Counted from the first letter of the stretch, positions 25,523 to 33,517 are shown. The stretch is 64,000 bases of DNA from Pseudolysinimonas_A sp049651805 (GCF_049651805.1 NZ_JBASCU010000030.1:1-64000), one strand, 5' to 3'. The notes: a model not told the origin generated them from the letters alone. Made by a program: numbers and translations.

Positions 25523-26281
25523 TCAGGCCGGGCGCACGTGCACGACGTCGCCGACGGCGACCACGACGGTGTCACCGGACTCCCCGCGCACCTCGAGGTG
25601 GCCCGTCGCGTCGATGCCCGTCGCCGTGCCGAGCAGCGTCGATCCATCGGCGAGCGACACGACCACTTGGGCTCCGATTGTCGCGCAGCGAGCCACGACG
25701 CGTTCCCGCAACCGCGACACCGGCCCGGGCGCCTCGAGTTCGTTGCGCAGGCGCGCCAGGTACCGCGCGATCAGGCGGTCGAGGTCGCCCGGCTCCAGGA
25801 CGACGCCGGCCAGGGCGAGAGACGTCGCGGTCGCCACCGGTAGCTGCTCCGCCGTCTGCGTGAGGTTGAGGCCTGAGCCGATCACGGCATCCCGACCCCC
25901 GGGGGCGACCTCGATGAGGATGCCGCAGACCTTGAGCCCGTCGAGCAAGAGGTCGTTGGGCCACTTCACCGCGACGCGACCGGGCGCCGACTCGTCGAGC
26001 GCCTCGGCGAGGCTGAGCCCGGCGAGAAGGGGAAGCCACGGCGCGAGCGGATGCCGCAGCGCGTCACGCACCAGAACCGAGAGGGCGAGTGCGGTGCCCG
26101 CCGGTGCCACCCACGAGCGGTCGAGCCGCCCGCGGCCAGCCGTCTGATCGAGCGTCAGCAAGGCCGTGAACGACGGCACCGCAGGGTCGGCCGCCAGCGC
26201 AAGCAGTTCGCTGTTCGTCGAGGGGGATGACGGCCGGACGAGCAGTTCAGGCACGGCCGACCTGTTGAGTGGGAACTCCAT
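25523..26281 (-). CDS. birA: Biotin--[acetyl-CoA-carboxylase] ligase
   Basis: A 252-residue biotin protein ligase without an N-terminal DNA-binding domain, as usual in actinobacteria. It has STNSELLALAAD, TLDQTAGRGRLDRSWVAP (biotinyl-AMP loop), VAVKWPNDLLLDGLKVCGIL and IGSGLNLTQT. It joins biotin to the lysine of the carrier domain in the acyl-CoA carboxylase alpha subunit encoded at 35588-37363. The ATG lies 6 nt after TAGGCT, and that promoter overlaps the promoter of the divergent glycosyltransferase. Confidence 0.93.
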   Translation of the reverse strand: MEFPLNRSAVPELLVRPSSPSTNSELLALAADPAVPSFTALLTLDQTAGRGRLDRSWVAPAGTALALSVLVRDALRHPLAPWLPLLAGLSLAEALDESAPGRVAVKWPNDLLLDGLKVCGILIEVAPGGRDAVIGSGLNLTQTAEQLPVATATSLALAGVVLEPGDLDRLIARYLARLRNELEAPGPVSRLRERVVARCATIGAQVVVSLADGSTLLGTATGIDATGHLEVRGESGDTVVVAVGDVVHVRPA

Positions 26282-26287
26282 GCCGCG

Positions 26288-26297
26288 AGCCTAGGAT
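26288..26297. promoter_or_regulatory. Overlapping divergent -10 elements (birA minus, GT2 plus)
   Basis: Minus-strand TAGGCT (26293-26288) lies 6 nt before the birA ATG. Plus-strand TAGGAT (26292-26297) lies 7 nt before the ATG at 26305. The hexamers share two bases around a central CTAG, and the two start codons are 23 bp apart. Confidence 0.6.
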
Positions 26298-26304
26298 GGC
26301 GGTC

Positions 26305-27123
26305 ATGCCGGAGCACGCGAGCACCCCTGGCGTGCTGGTCATCACTCCGACCTACGACGAGGCGGGCAGCCTTGCGGCGACGGTCGCCGCCATCCTCGAC
26401 GTCACCCCCCGATCGCACGTGCTGGTCGTCGACGACGCGAGTCCCGACGGCACGGGGGCGATCGCCGACGGCCTCGCCGCCGCCGATCCGCGGGTGACGG
26501 TGCTGCATCGCCCCGCCAAGCAGGGCCTCGGCCGGGCCTACGTCGCCGGGTTCCGGGTCGCCCTCGACCGCGGCTACGACGTGATCGTCGAGATGGATGC
26601 CGACGGCTCCCACCCGGCATCCGCACTGCCTGGTTTGGTGGCCGCCCTCGACGACCCCGTGGTCGGGCTCGCGATCGGCTCGCGCTACGTACCCGGCGGC
26701 GGGCTCGCCGACTGGGCTGCCGGGCGCAGGCTGCTGAGCCGCGCCGGCAACGCCTACGCCCGCGCGATTTTGCGGCTCGGAGTGCGTGACGTGACGGCCG
26801 GTTACCGGGCGTACCGCGCCGACGTGTTGCGCGGGCTGCCGCTCGACGAGATCGACTCGCGCGGCTACTGCTTTCAGATCGACATGACCCGGCGCACGCT
26901 CGACGCGGGGTGGAGCATCGTCGAGCGGCCGATCGAGTTTCGGGAGCGCACCGCGGGACGCTCCAAGATGAGCAAAGCGATCGTCGTCGAGGCGATGTGG
27001 CGGGTCACCGTCTGGGGCATCGCCCGGCTATTCCGACCGCAGCGAGTCCTTCCCCGCGCCGCCGGTAGGCAGTTCTCCGCCGCGGGAGAGATCGTTTCGG
27101 AAAGCCTCGACCCGAACACATAG
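26305..27123 (+). CDS. Polyprenol monophosphomannose synthase-like GT2
   Basis: A 272-residue DPM1-type enzyme: GVLVITPTYDEAGSLAATV, VLVVDDASPDGTG, RPAKQGLGRAYVAGF and VIVEMDADGSHPASAL with the metal-binding acidic motif. Then GSRYVPGGGLADW and GYCFQIDMTRRTLDAGWSIV. It should move mannose from GDP-mannose to polyprenyl phosphate at the inner membrane face, like the catalytic domain of mycobacterial Ppm1. GDP-mannose would come from the guanylyltransferase at 52721-53845. The ATG at 26305 is chosen over one at 26269 because of the leaderless promoter. Confidence 0.85.
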   Translation: MPEHASTPGVLVITPTYDEAGSLAATVAAILDVTPRSHVLVVDDASPDGTGAIADGLAAADPRVTVLHRPAKQGLGRAYVAGFRVALDRGYDVIVEMDADGSHPASALPGLVAALDDPVVGLAIGSRYVPGGGLADWAAGRRLLSRAGNAYARAILRLGVRDVTAGYRAYRADVLRGLPLDEIDSRGYCFQIDMTRRTLDAGWSIVERPIEFRERTAGRSKMSKAIVVEAMWRVTVWGIARLFRPQRVLPRAAGRQFSAAGEIVSESLDPNT

Positions 27124-27155
27124 CGTCGATCTCGCAATCCAGGGAGAATGGACGG

Positions 27156-27410
27156 GTGATCGACATGACCGAACCCCAAGTGTGGGTACTCATCGGCGTG
27201 TTCGCGACAGCGGTCTTCGGGATGCTGACCTGGCAGACGATCAGCTTCAACCGTGCACTGCGCACATCGATCGATTCCCTGCGCGAGGTCATGGACGTGC
27301 GCTTCGAGGCCGTCAACGCGCGATTCGACGCGGTCGACGCGAAGATCGACGCGCTCGACCGCGACGTGCAGGCTCTTACCCGGCACGTGTTCGGCACCGA
27401 CCCGCGCTGA
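27156..27410 (+). CDS. Membrane-anchored coiled-coil microprotein, copy 2
   Basis: An 84-residue protein beginning MIDMTEPQVWVLIGVFATAV, then GMLTWQTISFNRALRTSIDS, and ending DALDRDVQALTRHVFGTDPR. The membrane segment and the last 20 residues match copy 1 at 20008; the central coil is 15 residues shorter. AGGGAG ends 9 nt before the GTG at 27156; the ATG at 27165 is an alternative. A 7-bp hairpin at 27416-27432 follows. Function is unknown, and both intact copies sit next to envelope-sugar genes. Confidence 0.65.
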   Translation: MIDMTEPQVWVLIGVFATAVFGMLTWQTISFNRALRTSIDSLREVMDVRFEAVNARFDAVDAKIDALDRDVQALTRHVFGTDPR

Positions 27411-27453
27411 GCGCTTTGGCGGTTCCCGCCAAGGGAGACCGCCGTGCCCTCGG

Positions 27454-27459
27454 TAGGCT
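27454..27459 (+). promoter_or_regulatory. -10 element TAGGCT of the acyl-CoA carboxylase beta gene
   Basis: It lies 7 nt before the GTG at 27467. Confidence 0.5.
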
Positions 27460-27466
27460 GACAGCC

Positions 27467-29074
27467 GTGACCGCCGAAGCTGCACCCACCCCCGCACCCG
27501 ATCTGTCGACGACCGCCGGGAAACTCGCCGACCTCAAGGTGCGCTACCACGAGGCGGTCACCGCGAGCGGTGCTGCTGCGATCGAGAAGCAGCACGCGAA
27601 GGGCAAGAAGACCGCGCGCGAACGTATCGAGGAGCTGCTCGACCAGGGGTCGTTCGTCGAACTCGACGAGTTCGTGCGGCACCGCACCAACGCGTTCGGC
27701 ATGGAGAAGAACCGGCCGTACGGCGACGCGGTTGTCACGGGAACCGGCACCATCCACGGCCGGCAGGTCGCCGTGTACTCGCAGGATTTCACGATCTTCG
27801 GCGGCTCGCTCGGTGAGGTCGCCGGCGAGAAGATCATCAAGGTCATGGAGCTCGCGCTCAAGACGGGAGTGCCGATCATCGGCATGCTCGACTCCGGTGG
27901 GGCGCGCATCCAGGAGGGGGTCGTCGCCCTCGGCAAGTACGGCGAGATCTTCCGGCTCAACACCGCGTCGTCGGGCGTCATCCCGCAGATCTCGATCATC
28001 ATGGGCCCCGCCGCTGGCGGCGCCGTGTACGGGCCGGCGCTCACCGACTTCGTGATCATGGTCGACAAGACCTCGCAGATGTTCGTCACCGGCCCCGACG
28101 TCATCAAGACCGTCACCGGCGAAGACGTCGGCATGGACGAGCTCGGCGGGGCGCGCACCCACAACCAGCGCACCGGGGTCTCGCACTACCTCGCCGAAGA
28201 CGAAGACGACGCCCTCGACTATGCCCGGGCGCTCATCTCGTTCCTGCCCGACAACAACCTCGTCGACGCTCCGGTCTACGAGTCGGAGACCGAGCTCGAG
28301 ATCACCGACGAAGACCGTCGGCTCAACACCGTCATCCCCGACTCGCCCAACCAGCCGTACGACATGCGGTCGATCATCGAACTGCTCGTCGACAACAACG
28401 ACTTCCTCGAAGTGCAACCGCTGTTCGCGCCCAACATCCTCATCGGCTTCGGCCGCTTCGAAGGTCGCAGTGTGGGCATCATCGCCAACCAGCCGAACGC
28501 GATGGCCGGCACCCTCAACATCGACGCGGGCGAGAAGGCCGCGCGTTTCGTACGGTTCTGCGACGCCTTCTCGATCCCGATCCTCACCCTCGTCGACGTG
28601 CCCGGCTACTTGCCCGGCACCGATCAGGAGTGGACGGGTGTCATCCGTCGCGGCGCGAAGCTGCTCTACGCCTACGCCGAGGCGACGGTGCCGCTCGTCA
28701 CCGTCATCACCCGCAAGGCCTACGGCGGCGCGTACATCGTCATGGGCAGCAAACAGCTCGGCGCCGATCTCAACTTCGCCTGGCCGACCGCCGAGATCGC
28801 CGTCATGGGTGGCCAGGGTGCGGTCAACATCCTCTATCGCGGCGACTTGAAGAAGGCGGCGGATGCCGGCGAAGACGTCGCCGCCGTGCGCACCCGCCTC
28901 GCCAACGAGTACACCTACAACGTCGCGTCGCCGTTCCTCGCCGCCGAACGCGGCGAACTCGACGGCATCATCGAGCCCGCGGCGACCCGTATCGCAATCG
29001 TCAAGGCGCTGCGCGCGCTGCGCACCAAGCGCGCCTCGCAGCCGCCGAAGAAGCACGGGAACATCCCGCTGTGA
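27467..29074 (+). CDS. accD: Acyl-CoA (propionyl-CoA) carboxylase beta subunit
   Basis: A 535-residue carboxyltransferase moving CO2 from biotin to acetyl- or propionyl-CoA. It has GKKTARERIEELLDQGSFVE, SQDFTIFGGSLGEVAGEKI, DSGGARIQEGV, a GPAAGGAVYGPAL oxyanion region and, in the second half, DVPGYLPGTDQEW and RKAYGGAYIVMGSK. Length fits the AccD5/PccB group. The alpha subunit with biotin carrier is at 35588-37363 and the epsilon subunit overlaps by 4 bp. The product feeds fatty-acid synthesis. In-frame codons upstream of 27467 run through copy 2 of the microprotein and are excluded. Confidence 0.92.
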   Translation: MTAEAAPTPAPDLSTTAGKLADLKVRYHEAVTASGAAAIEKQHAKGKKTARERIEELLDQGSFVELDEFVRHRTNAFGMEKNRPYGDAVVTGTGTIHGRQVAVYSQDFTIFGGSLGEVAGEKIIKVMELALKTGVPIIGMLDSGGARIQEGVVALGKYGEIFRLNTASSGVIPQISIIMGPAAGGAVYGPALTDFVIMVDKTSQMFVTGPDVIKTVTGEDVGMDELGGARTHNQRTGVSHYLAEDEDDALDYARALISFLPDNNLVDAPVYESETELEITDEDRRLNTVIPDSPNQPYDMRSIIELLVDNNDFLEVQPLFAPNILIGFGRFEGRSVGIIANQPNAMAGTLNIDAGEKAARFVRFCDAFSIPILTLVDVPGYLPGTDQEWTGVIRRGAKLLYAYAEATVPLVTVITRKAYGGAYIVMGSKQLGADLNFAWPTAEIAVMGGQGAVNILYRGDLKKAADAGEDVAAVRTRLANEYTYNVASPFLAAERGELDGIIEPAATRIAIVKALRALRTKRASQPPKKHGNIPL

Positions 29075-29298
29075 CCTCCGAGCAGGCGGCGCCGGCCGCG
29101 CCCGAGATCCGTTTCCTCGGCGGGCAGGCCACCGACGACGAGATCGCCGCCGTCACCGCCGTGCTGTCCGCCGCGCTCGACGAACTCGCCGGCGAGAGCC
29201 GACGCAGCAGCGAGGCGGGGGCCAGCGGCTGGCAGGCGAGCCAGCGCAACGTGCGGAAGCCGTTGCCGCACGGCTCGTGGCGCAACTTCAGCGCCTGA
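29071..29298 (+). CDS. accE: Acyl-CoA carboxylase epsilon subunit
   Basis: A 75-residue protein: EIRFLGGQATDDEIAAVTAV, then LSAALDELAG and a C-terminal tail SQRNVRKPLPHGSWRNFSA. AccE proteins of actinobacteria have this short helical hairpin and the trailing R-x4-P-x-GSWR-x-S motif, and they raise the activity of the alpha-beta complex. GTG at 29071 overlaps the accD stop (GTGA), so it is translated with accD. Confidence 0.85.
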   Translation: MTSEQAAPAAPEIRFLGGQATDDEIAAVTAVLSAALDELAGESRRSSEAGASGWQASQRNVRKPLPHGSWRNFSA

Positions 29299-29459
29299 GC
29301 GCACGACGGAATCCGTCGCCGCCACGCGCGATTCCATCGAAAAGCGCCCAGGCAACAGCGGAGGTGCACGCCGATGTCCCCCGAAGCAGCGGCGAGACCG
29401 ACCGAATTGCACCCTATTGACGGGCCGGCGACGGTTTGCTTGTCCCCCGAAATGATGAC

Positions 29460-29488
29460 TTGGTGAGGGCCCGCTCCACGGGTAGTTT
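29460..29488 (+). promoter_or_regulatory. Promoter TTGGTG-N17-TAGTTT
   Basis: TTGGTG at 29460-29465 and TAGTTT at 29483-29488 are spaced by 17 bp, the best housekeeping-type promoter in this 400-bp gap. No start codon with a ribosome-binding site follows; instead there are hairpins and a terminator. Confidence 0.5.
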
Positions 29489-29494
29489 GGGACT

Positions 29495-29650
29495 CGAAGG
29501 TGCATCTCCCAGAGATCCACCGCCATGGATCGGCGTCAAGGGTAAGCGTGCCGATCATGTGGGGGCGAGTCAGGGCGATATTCGGGTTGTCGCCCTGACT
29601 CGATTATTGGACGGGGCCGGATCTGATCCAGATCCGGCCCCGTTTCCTTT
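29495..29650 (+). ncRNA. Candidate small RNA, ~155 nt, with own promoter and terminator
   Basis: The accE-to-methyltransferase gap is 407 bp. From the predicted start near 29495, three stems can form. First, GATCGGC (about 29529) pairs with GCCGATC (about 29551). Second, a perfect 13-bp stem uses CGAGTCAGGGCGA (29566-29578) and its complement (29590-29602). Third, a 15-bp stem (29611-29625 with 29629-29643) is followed by TTCCTTT. It has no credible reading frame. It does not match the conserved cores of SRP RNA, RNase P RNA, tmRNA or 6C RNA that I know. The 5' end is an estimate. Confidence 0.45.
29611..29650 (+). terminator. Strong intrinsic terminator
   Basis: A perfect 15-bp stem (ACGGGGCCGGATCTG with its complement) closes on a 3-nt loop and is followed by TTCCTTT. 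It ends the candidate small RNA and shields the downstream methyltransferase gene. Confidence 0.8.
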
Positions 29651-29705
29651 GCCGTTAGAGTTGTCGCGACTCGCGACCCGCGCTCCCGCTCCGATCGAGG
29701 TACCC

Positions 29706-30485
29706 GTGACCGAAGCCGCCGCCCCGACGGCCACCGCCCTCGTTCGGCACCGCCGCGGAGGCTGGCGCTCGCGCCTCGGCACCGCGCTCTACATCGCGGC
29801 GAGCCGCATCGACTGGGCCGAACCCGAGATCGAAGGCCTCGGCCAGGTGGTCAAGCCCGGCGACACCGTGCTCGACATCGGCGCGGGGCTCGGCATGTAC
29901 ACGGTGCCGTTGTCGTACTTCATCGGGCCGACCGGGCGCATCGACTCCGTCGACCCGCAGCCGCGCAACTTCCACGTCGTGCGCTTCCTGCGCGTGCTCG
30001 TCGGCACGGCGCGCGGCAAGCTGCGCCGGGTCGCCATGGGCCCGACCTCCGGTGAGGGCGAGGTCATCGTCCCCATCCACGGTCCTTTCCCGATCTTCGG
30101 GCACGGCCATCTGCGACCCCTCGGCACCCCGTCCTCACGGCGCGTGCACCGCATCCGTACCGACATCGACACCATCGACGCCTGGGTCGAGCGCGAAGCC
30201 CTCGGCCGCATCGCGTTCATCAAGATCGACGTGGAGGGTTTCGAACCCTCCGTCATCGCCGGAGCCCGCGCGGTGATCGACCGTGACCGACCCGCTCTGC
30301 TCATGGAGATCGAAGACCGCCATCTCGTGCGCTACGACCGTGGCGCCGCGGAGTTCCTGGCCGAGATCGCCGAACGCTGGCCCGAGTACCGGATCTACAC
30401 CTGGGTCGACGGGGCGTGGGCCCCCACCGCCGGCGTGCGGCCCGAGGTGCGCAACTACCTCTTCACGACCGAGATTCCGGCATAG
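29706..30485 (+). CDS. FkbM-family methyltransferase
   Basis: A 259-residue SAM-dependent methyltransferase. The SAM-binding stretch is DTVLDIGAGLGMYTVPLSYF, followed by RIDSVDPQPRN; the FkbM domain signature IAFIKIDVEGFEPSVIAGAR and PALLMEIEDRHL lies in the second half. FkbM proteins O-methylate sugars or polyketides. The start is set at GTG 29706 (VTEAAAPTATAL); the open frame to 29436 runs through the terminator and is rejected. TAGAGT at 29656-29661 may be its -10. The substrate could be an envelope sugar but nothing here shows it. Confidence 0.75.
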   Translation: MTEAAAPTATALVRHRRGGWRSRLGTALYIAASRIDWAEPEIEGLGQVVKPGDTVLDIGAGLGMYTVPLSYFIGPTGRIDSVDPQPRNFHVVRFLRVLVGTARGKLRRVAMGPTSGEGEVIVPIHGPFPIFGHGHLRPLGTPSSRRVHRIRTDIDTIDAWVEREALGRIAFIKIDVEGFEPSVIAGARAVIDRDRPALLMEIEDRHLVRYDRGAAEFLAEIAERWPEYRIYTWVDGAWAPTAGVRPEVRNYLFTTEIPA

Positions 30486-30490
30486 ACCGA

Positions 30491-31531
30491 CTACTGAGTC
30501 GCGACTCTCGGGATCTCGAGCCACAGCTCGACCTCGTCGTCATCGAGGGAGTTGCCGAGCAGGCTGGCACTGCCGTCGTCGCTCGAACGCAAGCCCACGA
30601 CGGTGATGGCGACGTCGGAGCCTTCCGGCACGGTGCGGGCGATCACCTTGTCGGCGTTGGTGCGCCGCAGCGCATCGGCGAGCGCCCCGAGTACCCGGTC
30701 GAGGTCTTCCCCCTCGATGTCGTCGATGCCCCCCTCGTCGAGCAGCGTGACGGTCGTGCCGCGGCGCCGGGCGAGCATGACCTGTTCCCGCACCGCGTCG
30801 TTCAACAGCCGCCGCCCGCGGATCTCATCGCGGATCGCGCCCTCGAGGTGCAGACACTCGGCGCGCTGCGCCGCGGTCAGATCGCCGGCGCTCTGCTGGA
30901 TCGTGCGCAGCATCGGCAGCGCCATCACGGTGGTCTGCCCGAGTCTGAATTGTCGCTCGTTGAGGTGGGCCTCCTGCGCCGCCTGCCACTCCGCGGCGCC
31001 CCGCTCGGCGATCGCGAAGCGTTGCGAGTCGCGCACCGCTTTGGCCAGGGCGTTGGTCAACAGATGGGCCACCCCCACCCAGGATGCCGAGCCGATGACA
31101 CCGAGCGCGGCCAGGTACTCCGGCCCCGCCCACAACACCGTCTGCGCGACCAGGAACCCGATTCCGACCCAGGCGAAGCCCGGACGGCGGCGCACCGCGA
31201 CGATGGTCATGAGCGTCCCGACGGCCGCGACGTACCACGTCGCGTAGCCGTTGCCGCCCTCGCGGCGGGGGTCGAGCACGAGTGCGACGATGAGCGGCAG
31301 GATGACCGCGATGGCGACGGCGAACGCGGCGAGCCAGATCGGCATCCGCGGCCGCTTGTCGGGAAAGAGCACCGCGAACGTCGCCACCGCGTAGACCGCC
31401 AACGCGACGATCACCGGTTCGTTCGACGAAGCGAATTCGCCCTGTAGCGAGTAGACGCCGAGCACGATGATGTAGCTCGAGAACAGCGTAGCGACGACGA
31501 CGATGAGCGGCCGTGGCACGGAGACCCTCAT
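30491..31531 (-). CDS. Membrane protein resembling a histidine kinase without the phospho-acceptor
   Basis: A 346-residue protein. About five hydrophobic segments (10-165) resemble the sensor part of the neighbouring kinase. A helical region follows (QEAHLNERQFRLGQTTVMAL, then PMLRTIQQ) in the place of a dimerisation helix but with no H-D/E pair. The C-terminal half (LMLARRRGTTVTLLDEGG-like segment, EGEDLDRVLGALADALRR, AITVVGLRS, ELWLEIPRV) resembles a GHKL ATPase stripped of its N and G boxes. Its ATG overlaps the kinase stop (ATGA). It looks like a pseudokinase partner, which is my inference. Confidence 0.6.
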   Translation of the reverse strand: MRVSVPRPLIVVVATLFSSYIIVLGVYSLQGEFASSNEPVIVALAVYAVATFAVLFPDKRPRMPIWLAAFAVAIAVILPLIVALVLDPRREGGNGYATWYVAAVGTLMTIVAVRRRPGFAWVGIGFLVAQTVLWAGPEYLAALGVIGSASWVGVAHLLTNALAKAVRDSQRFAIAERGAAEWQAAQEAHLNERQFRLGQTTVMALPMLRTIQQSAGDLTAAQRAECLHLEGAIRDEIRGRRLLNDAVREQVMLARRRGTTVTLLDEGGIDDIEGEDLDRVLGALADALRRTNADKVIARTVPEGSDVAITVVGLRSSDDGSASLLGNSLDDDEVELWLEIPRVATQ

Positions 31532-32823
31532 GCGCGTTCCTCGACCTGGTCGACGACCTCGTCGTCGTCGGTGGCCGCGGAGTCGTCGTCGGTGGCCGCG
31601 GAGTCGCCATCCCAGCTCAGGATGATGACCGTGCCTTCCCCGGGCGCGGTGTCGATGCGGGCGTGGCCGCCTGCGCTCGCGACCCGCTCGAGGATCGAGA
31701 CGCGCACCCCGAGACGCTCGGTGGCGATCTGGTCGGGATCGAATCCGACACCCCGGTCGCCGATCTCGATCGTGAAGGCCTGGTGACCCTGCGAGTGCAT
31801 CTCGACCCAGCGATCCACGCCGTTGCCCGCGTGCTGGAGGCTGTTGATCATCGCCTGCACGGTCGCGGAGTACGCCGCATCGGCGACGGTCACCGGAATT
31901 TCGCACCACTCATCGACGAAGGTGTGTACGGTGACCGGCTGCGACATGCTTTCGGCCGCGCTCGTGATGCGTTGCGCGAGGATCTCCCCCGAGATCGTGG
32001 CCTCGGAGTCGGGCGCCACGGCGACCGCCTCGCGCAGATGCCCGATGGCGTTGCCGGCCATCGTGGCGGCCAGCGTCTTGGCTTCGGGGCTGAAGGCGCG
32101 CGCCGCCGAGATCAGGGTGGTGAGCACGCTGTCGTGCACGATCGAGTCGACCTGCACCCGCTCGGCCTCGGTGGCGTGCTGCCGTACGGCGTGCGCGTAG
32201 CGCGCCAGTGCGTTCTGCTGGGCTATGTCGACCCCGCTCGCGGCCGCCCGCAGCACCGTCACGAGAATGAGGATGCCGCCGCCGAGCAGCATCGAGTAGA
32301 CCGAGTCGAGAATGGCCTGCACGGGAAAAGCACCGCCCCCCGCCGGCGTCACCCGAATGATCCCGTAGAGCACCGGGGTGAGAACCGTGTAGGCCAGAGC
32401 GAACGCGACCTTCATCGAGACCGTCGCCATCGCGGCGGCGATCGTCAACAACAGGTACAACCAGTAGCTGTCCTTGTCGGCCATCGCGACGCCGATGTCC
32501 ACCACCGCGAACGGCCAGCTCGCGAGGGCTACGAGATACACGATCGTGAACGTCATGTAGGTCGACCGCACGTACCGCTTCACAATGGCCGCGATGACGC
32601 AGGCCACGAGCGACCCCACGAGGAGGGTGAGAATCACCGTGCGCCACACCGGCGTTGCATTCGGTAGCTGCGAAATCTGAAGCGGCACGGACTGGGCGAA
32701 GAACGCGACGCCCACGACTGCCGTCAGGCGCGCACCCGCGACCTCGACGCGGAGCAGGCTGAGCGGGTTGCGGACCGGGCGGCCGAATGCGGGCTGGCCG
32801 GCGGCCTGGTTAGTTGTCGCCAC
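31528..32823 (-). CDS. Sensor histidine kinase (DesK/NarX-like)
   Basis: A 431-residue kinase. Six or so membrane segments lie between 30 and 195. The phospho-acceptor is H230 in VDSIVHDSVLTTL. The ATPase domain has N327 in AMINSLQHAG, the G1 box D356-R-G-V-G (DRGVGFDPD) and a GEGTVIILS end. There is no large outer domain, so it probably senses membrane state or an intramembrane signal. The tail has a seven-residue tandem duplication, DSAATDD twice. The GTG start overlaps the response regulator end by 14 bp, and the pseudokinase-like gene follows. Confidence 0.85.
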   Translation of the reverse strand: MATTNQAAGQPAFGRPVRNPLSLLRVEVAGARLTAVVGVAFFAQSVPLQISQLPNATPVWRTVILTLLVGSLVACVIAAIVKRYVRSTYMTFTIVYLVALASWPFAVVDIGVAMADKDSYWLYLLLTIAAAMATVSMKVAFALAYTVLTPVLYGIIRVTPAGGGAFPVQAILDSVYSMLLGGGILILVTVLRAAASGVDIAQQNALARYAHAVRQHATEAERVQVDSIVHDSVLTTLISAARAFSPEAKTLAATMAGNAIGHLREAVAVAPDSEATISGEILAQRITSAAESMSQPVTVHTFVDEWCEIPVTVADAAYSATVQAMINSLQHAGNGVDRWVEMHSQGHQAFTIEIGDRGVGFDPDQIATERLGVRVSILERVASAGGHARIDTAPGEGTVIILSWDGDSAATDDDSAATDDDEVVDQVEERA

Positions 32824-33517
32824 CGTCGGGGTCGAGCCCTGGCAGGATGCCGTCCTCGACCGCGCGACGAAGAAGATCGACCTTCGTCGGAGCGGGTCGA
32901 CCGACCTCGACGTACTTCACCCGGATGCGGTCGAGGTACTCGCGGGCCGTCGAATACCCGATACCGAGCTGCTCGGCGGCCAGCTTCAGCGGCAGACCCG
33001 ACGCGTACAGGTGCAGGATCTCGCGCTCGCGACGCCCGAGCTGCGCCTTCGCGAAGTCGCGGTCGGCGTCGATCGCGGTCGCCCACTCGAGGTTGTTGAG
33101 CACCTCACCACGAGCGACCGTTGCGGCAGCGGCGATGACGGTCTTGGTGGCCGACGACTTGGGGATGACGCCCGCGGCTCCCGCGGCGAGCGCCTCGCGC
33201 ACGAGCCCCACGCGGTCGGCGATGCTGTGCACCAGAACGGCGGCCCCGGCGGCCTGCACGCGCTTGACGTTGTCGGTGACGGTCGAGCCGTCGCCCAGCG
33301 AGAGGTCGAGCACGACGACATCCACTTCGGTTCCGGCGAGCGCTGCGATGAGATCGTCGACTGTCGGTGCCACCGCGACGACGTCGTGGCCTTCCTCGGT
33401 GAAGGCCGCGCGCAGGCCGAGCCGCACGGATTCGTGGTCGTCGACGATCGCCACGCGCGCGCCGACCGTCTCCGAACCGGATGTCTGGTCTCGATCGACC
33501 ATGTGCGTCACGCTCAT
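32810..33517 (-). CDS. LuxR/NarL-family response regulator
   Basis: A 235-residue regulator. The receiver has acidic D26-D27 (VAIVDDHESVR), phospho-acceptor D71 (VVVLDLSLGDG), S98 and the conserved K in VIPKSSATK. The C-terminal helix-turn-helix has LGRREREILHLYASGLPLKL then IGYSTAREYLDRIRVKY. It should be phosphorylated by the kinase encoded next. A strong GGAGGAG lies 6-7 nt before its ATG, unlike the leaderless genes around it, and the gap behind it to the TrmA-like gene is 120 bp. The target genes are not known. Confidence 0.9.
   Translation of the reverse strand: MSVTHMVDRDQTSGSETVGARVAIVDDHESVRLGLRAAFTEEGHDVVAVAPTVDDLIAALAGTEVDVVVLDLSLGDGSTVTDNVKRVQAAGAAVLVHSIADRVGLVREALAAGAAGVIPKSSATKTVIAAAATVARGEVLNNLEWATAIDADRDFAKAQLGRREREILHLYASGLPLKLAAEQLGIGYSTAREYLDRIRVKYVEVGRPAPTKVDLLRRAVEDGILPGLDPDGGDN

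Noticed and set aside
27416..27432. Terminator after microprotein copy 2
   Set aside because: The hairpin is only 7 bp with no T-run, so I mention it in the gene entry but do not list it as a terminator.
27005..29056. A 683-codon minus-strand open frame
   Set aside because: It is antisense to accD and the microprotein gene and has shadow composition; accD is certain.
29417..29445. Alternative promoter TTGACG for the small RNA
   Set aside because: The -35 is good, but 17 bp downstream there is only TTGTCC, which lacks the A at position two of the -10.
29436..29705. N-terminal extension of the FkbM methyltransferase
   Set aside because: The extension would be read through two long hairpins and an intrinsic terminator; GTG 29706 gives a normal family length.
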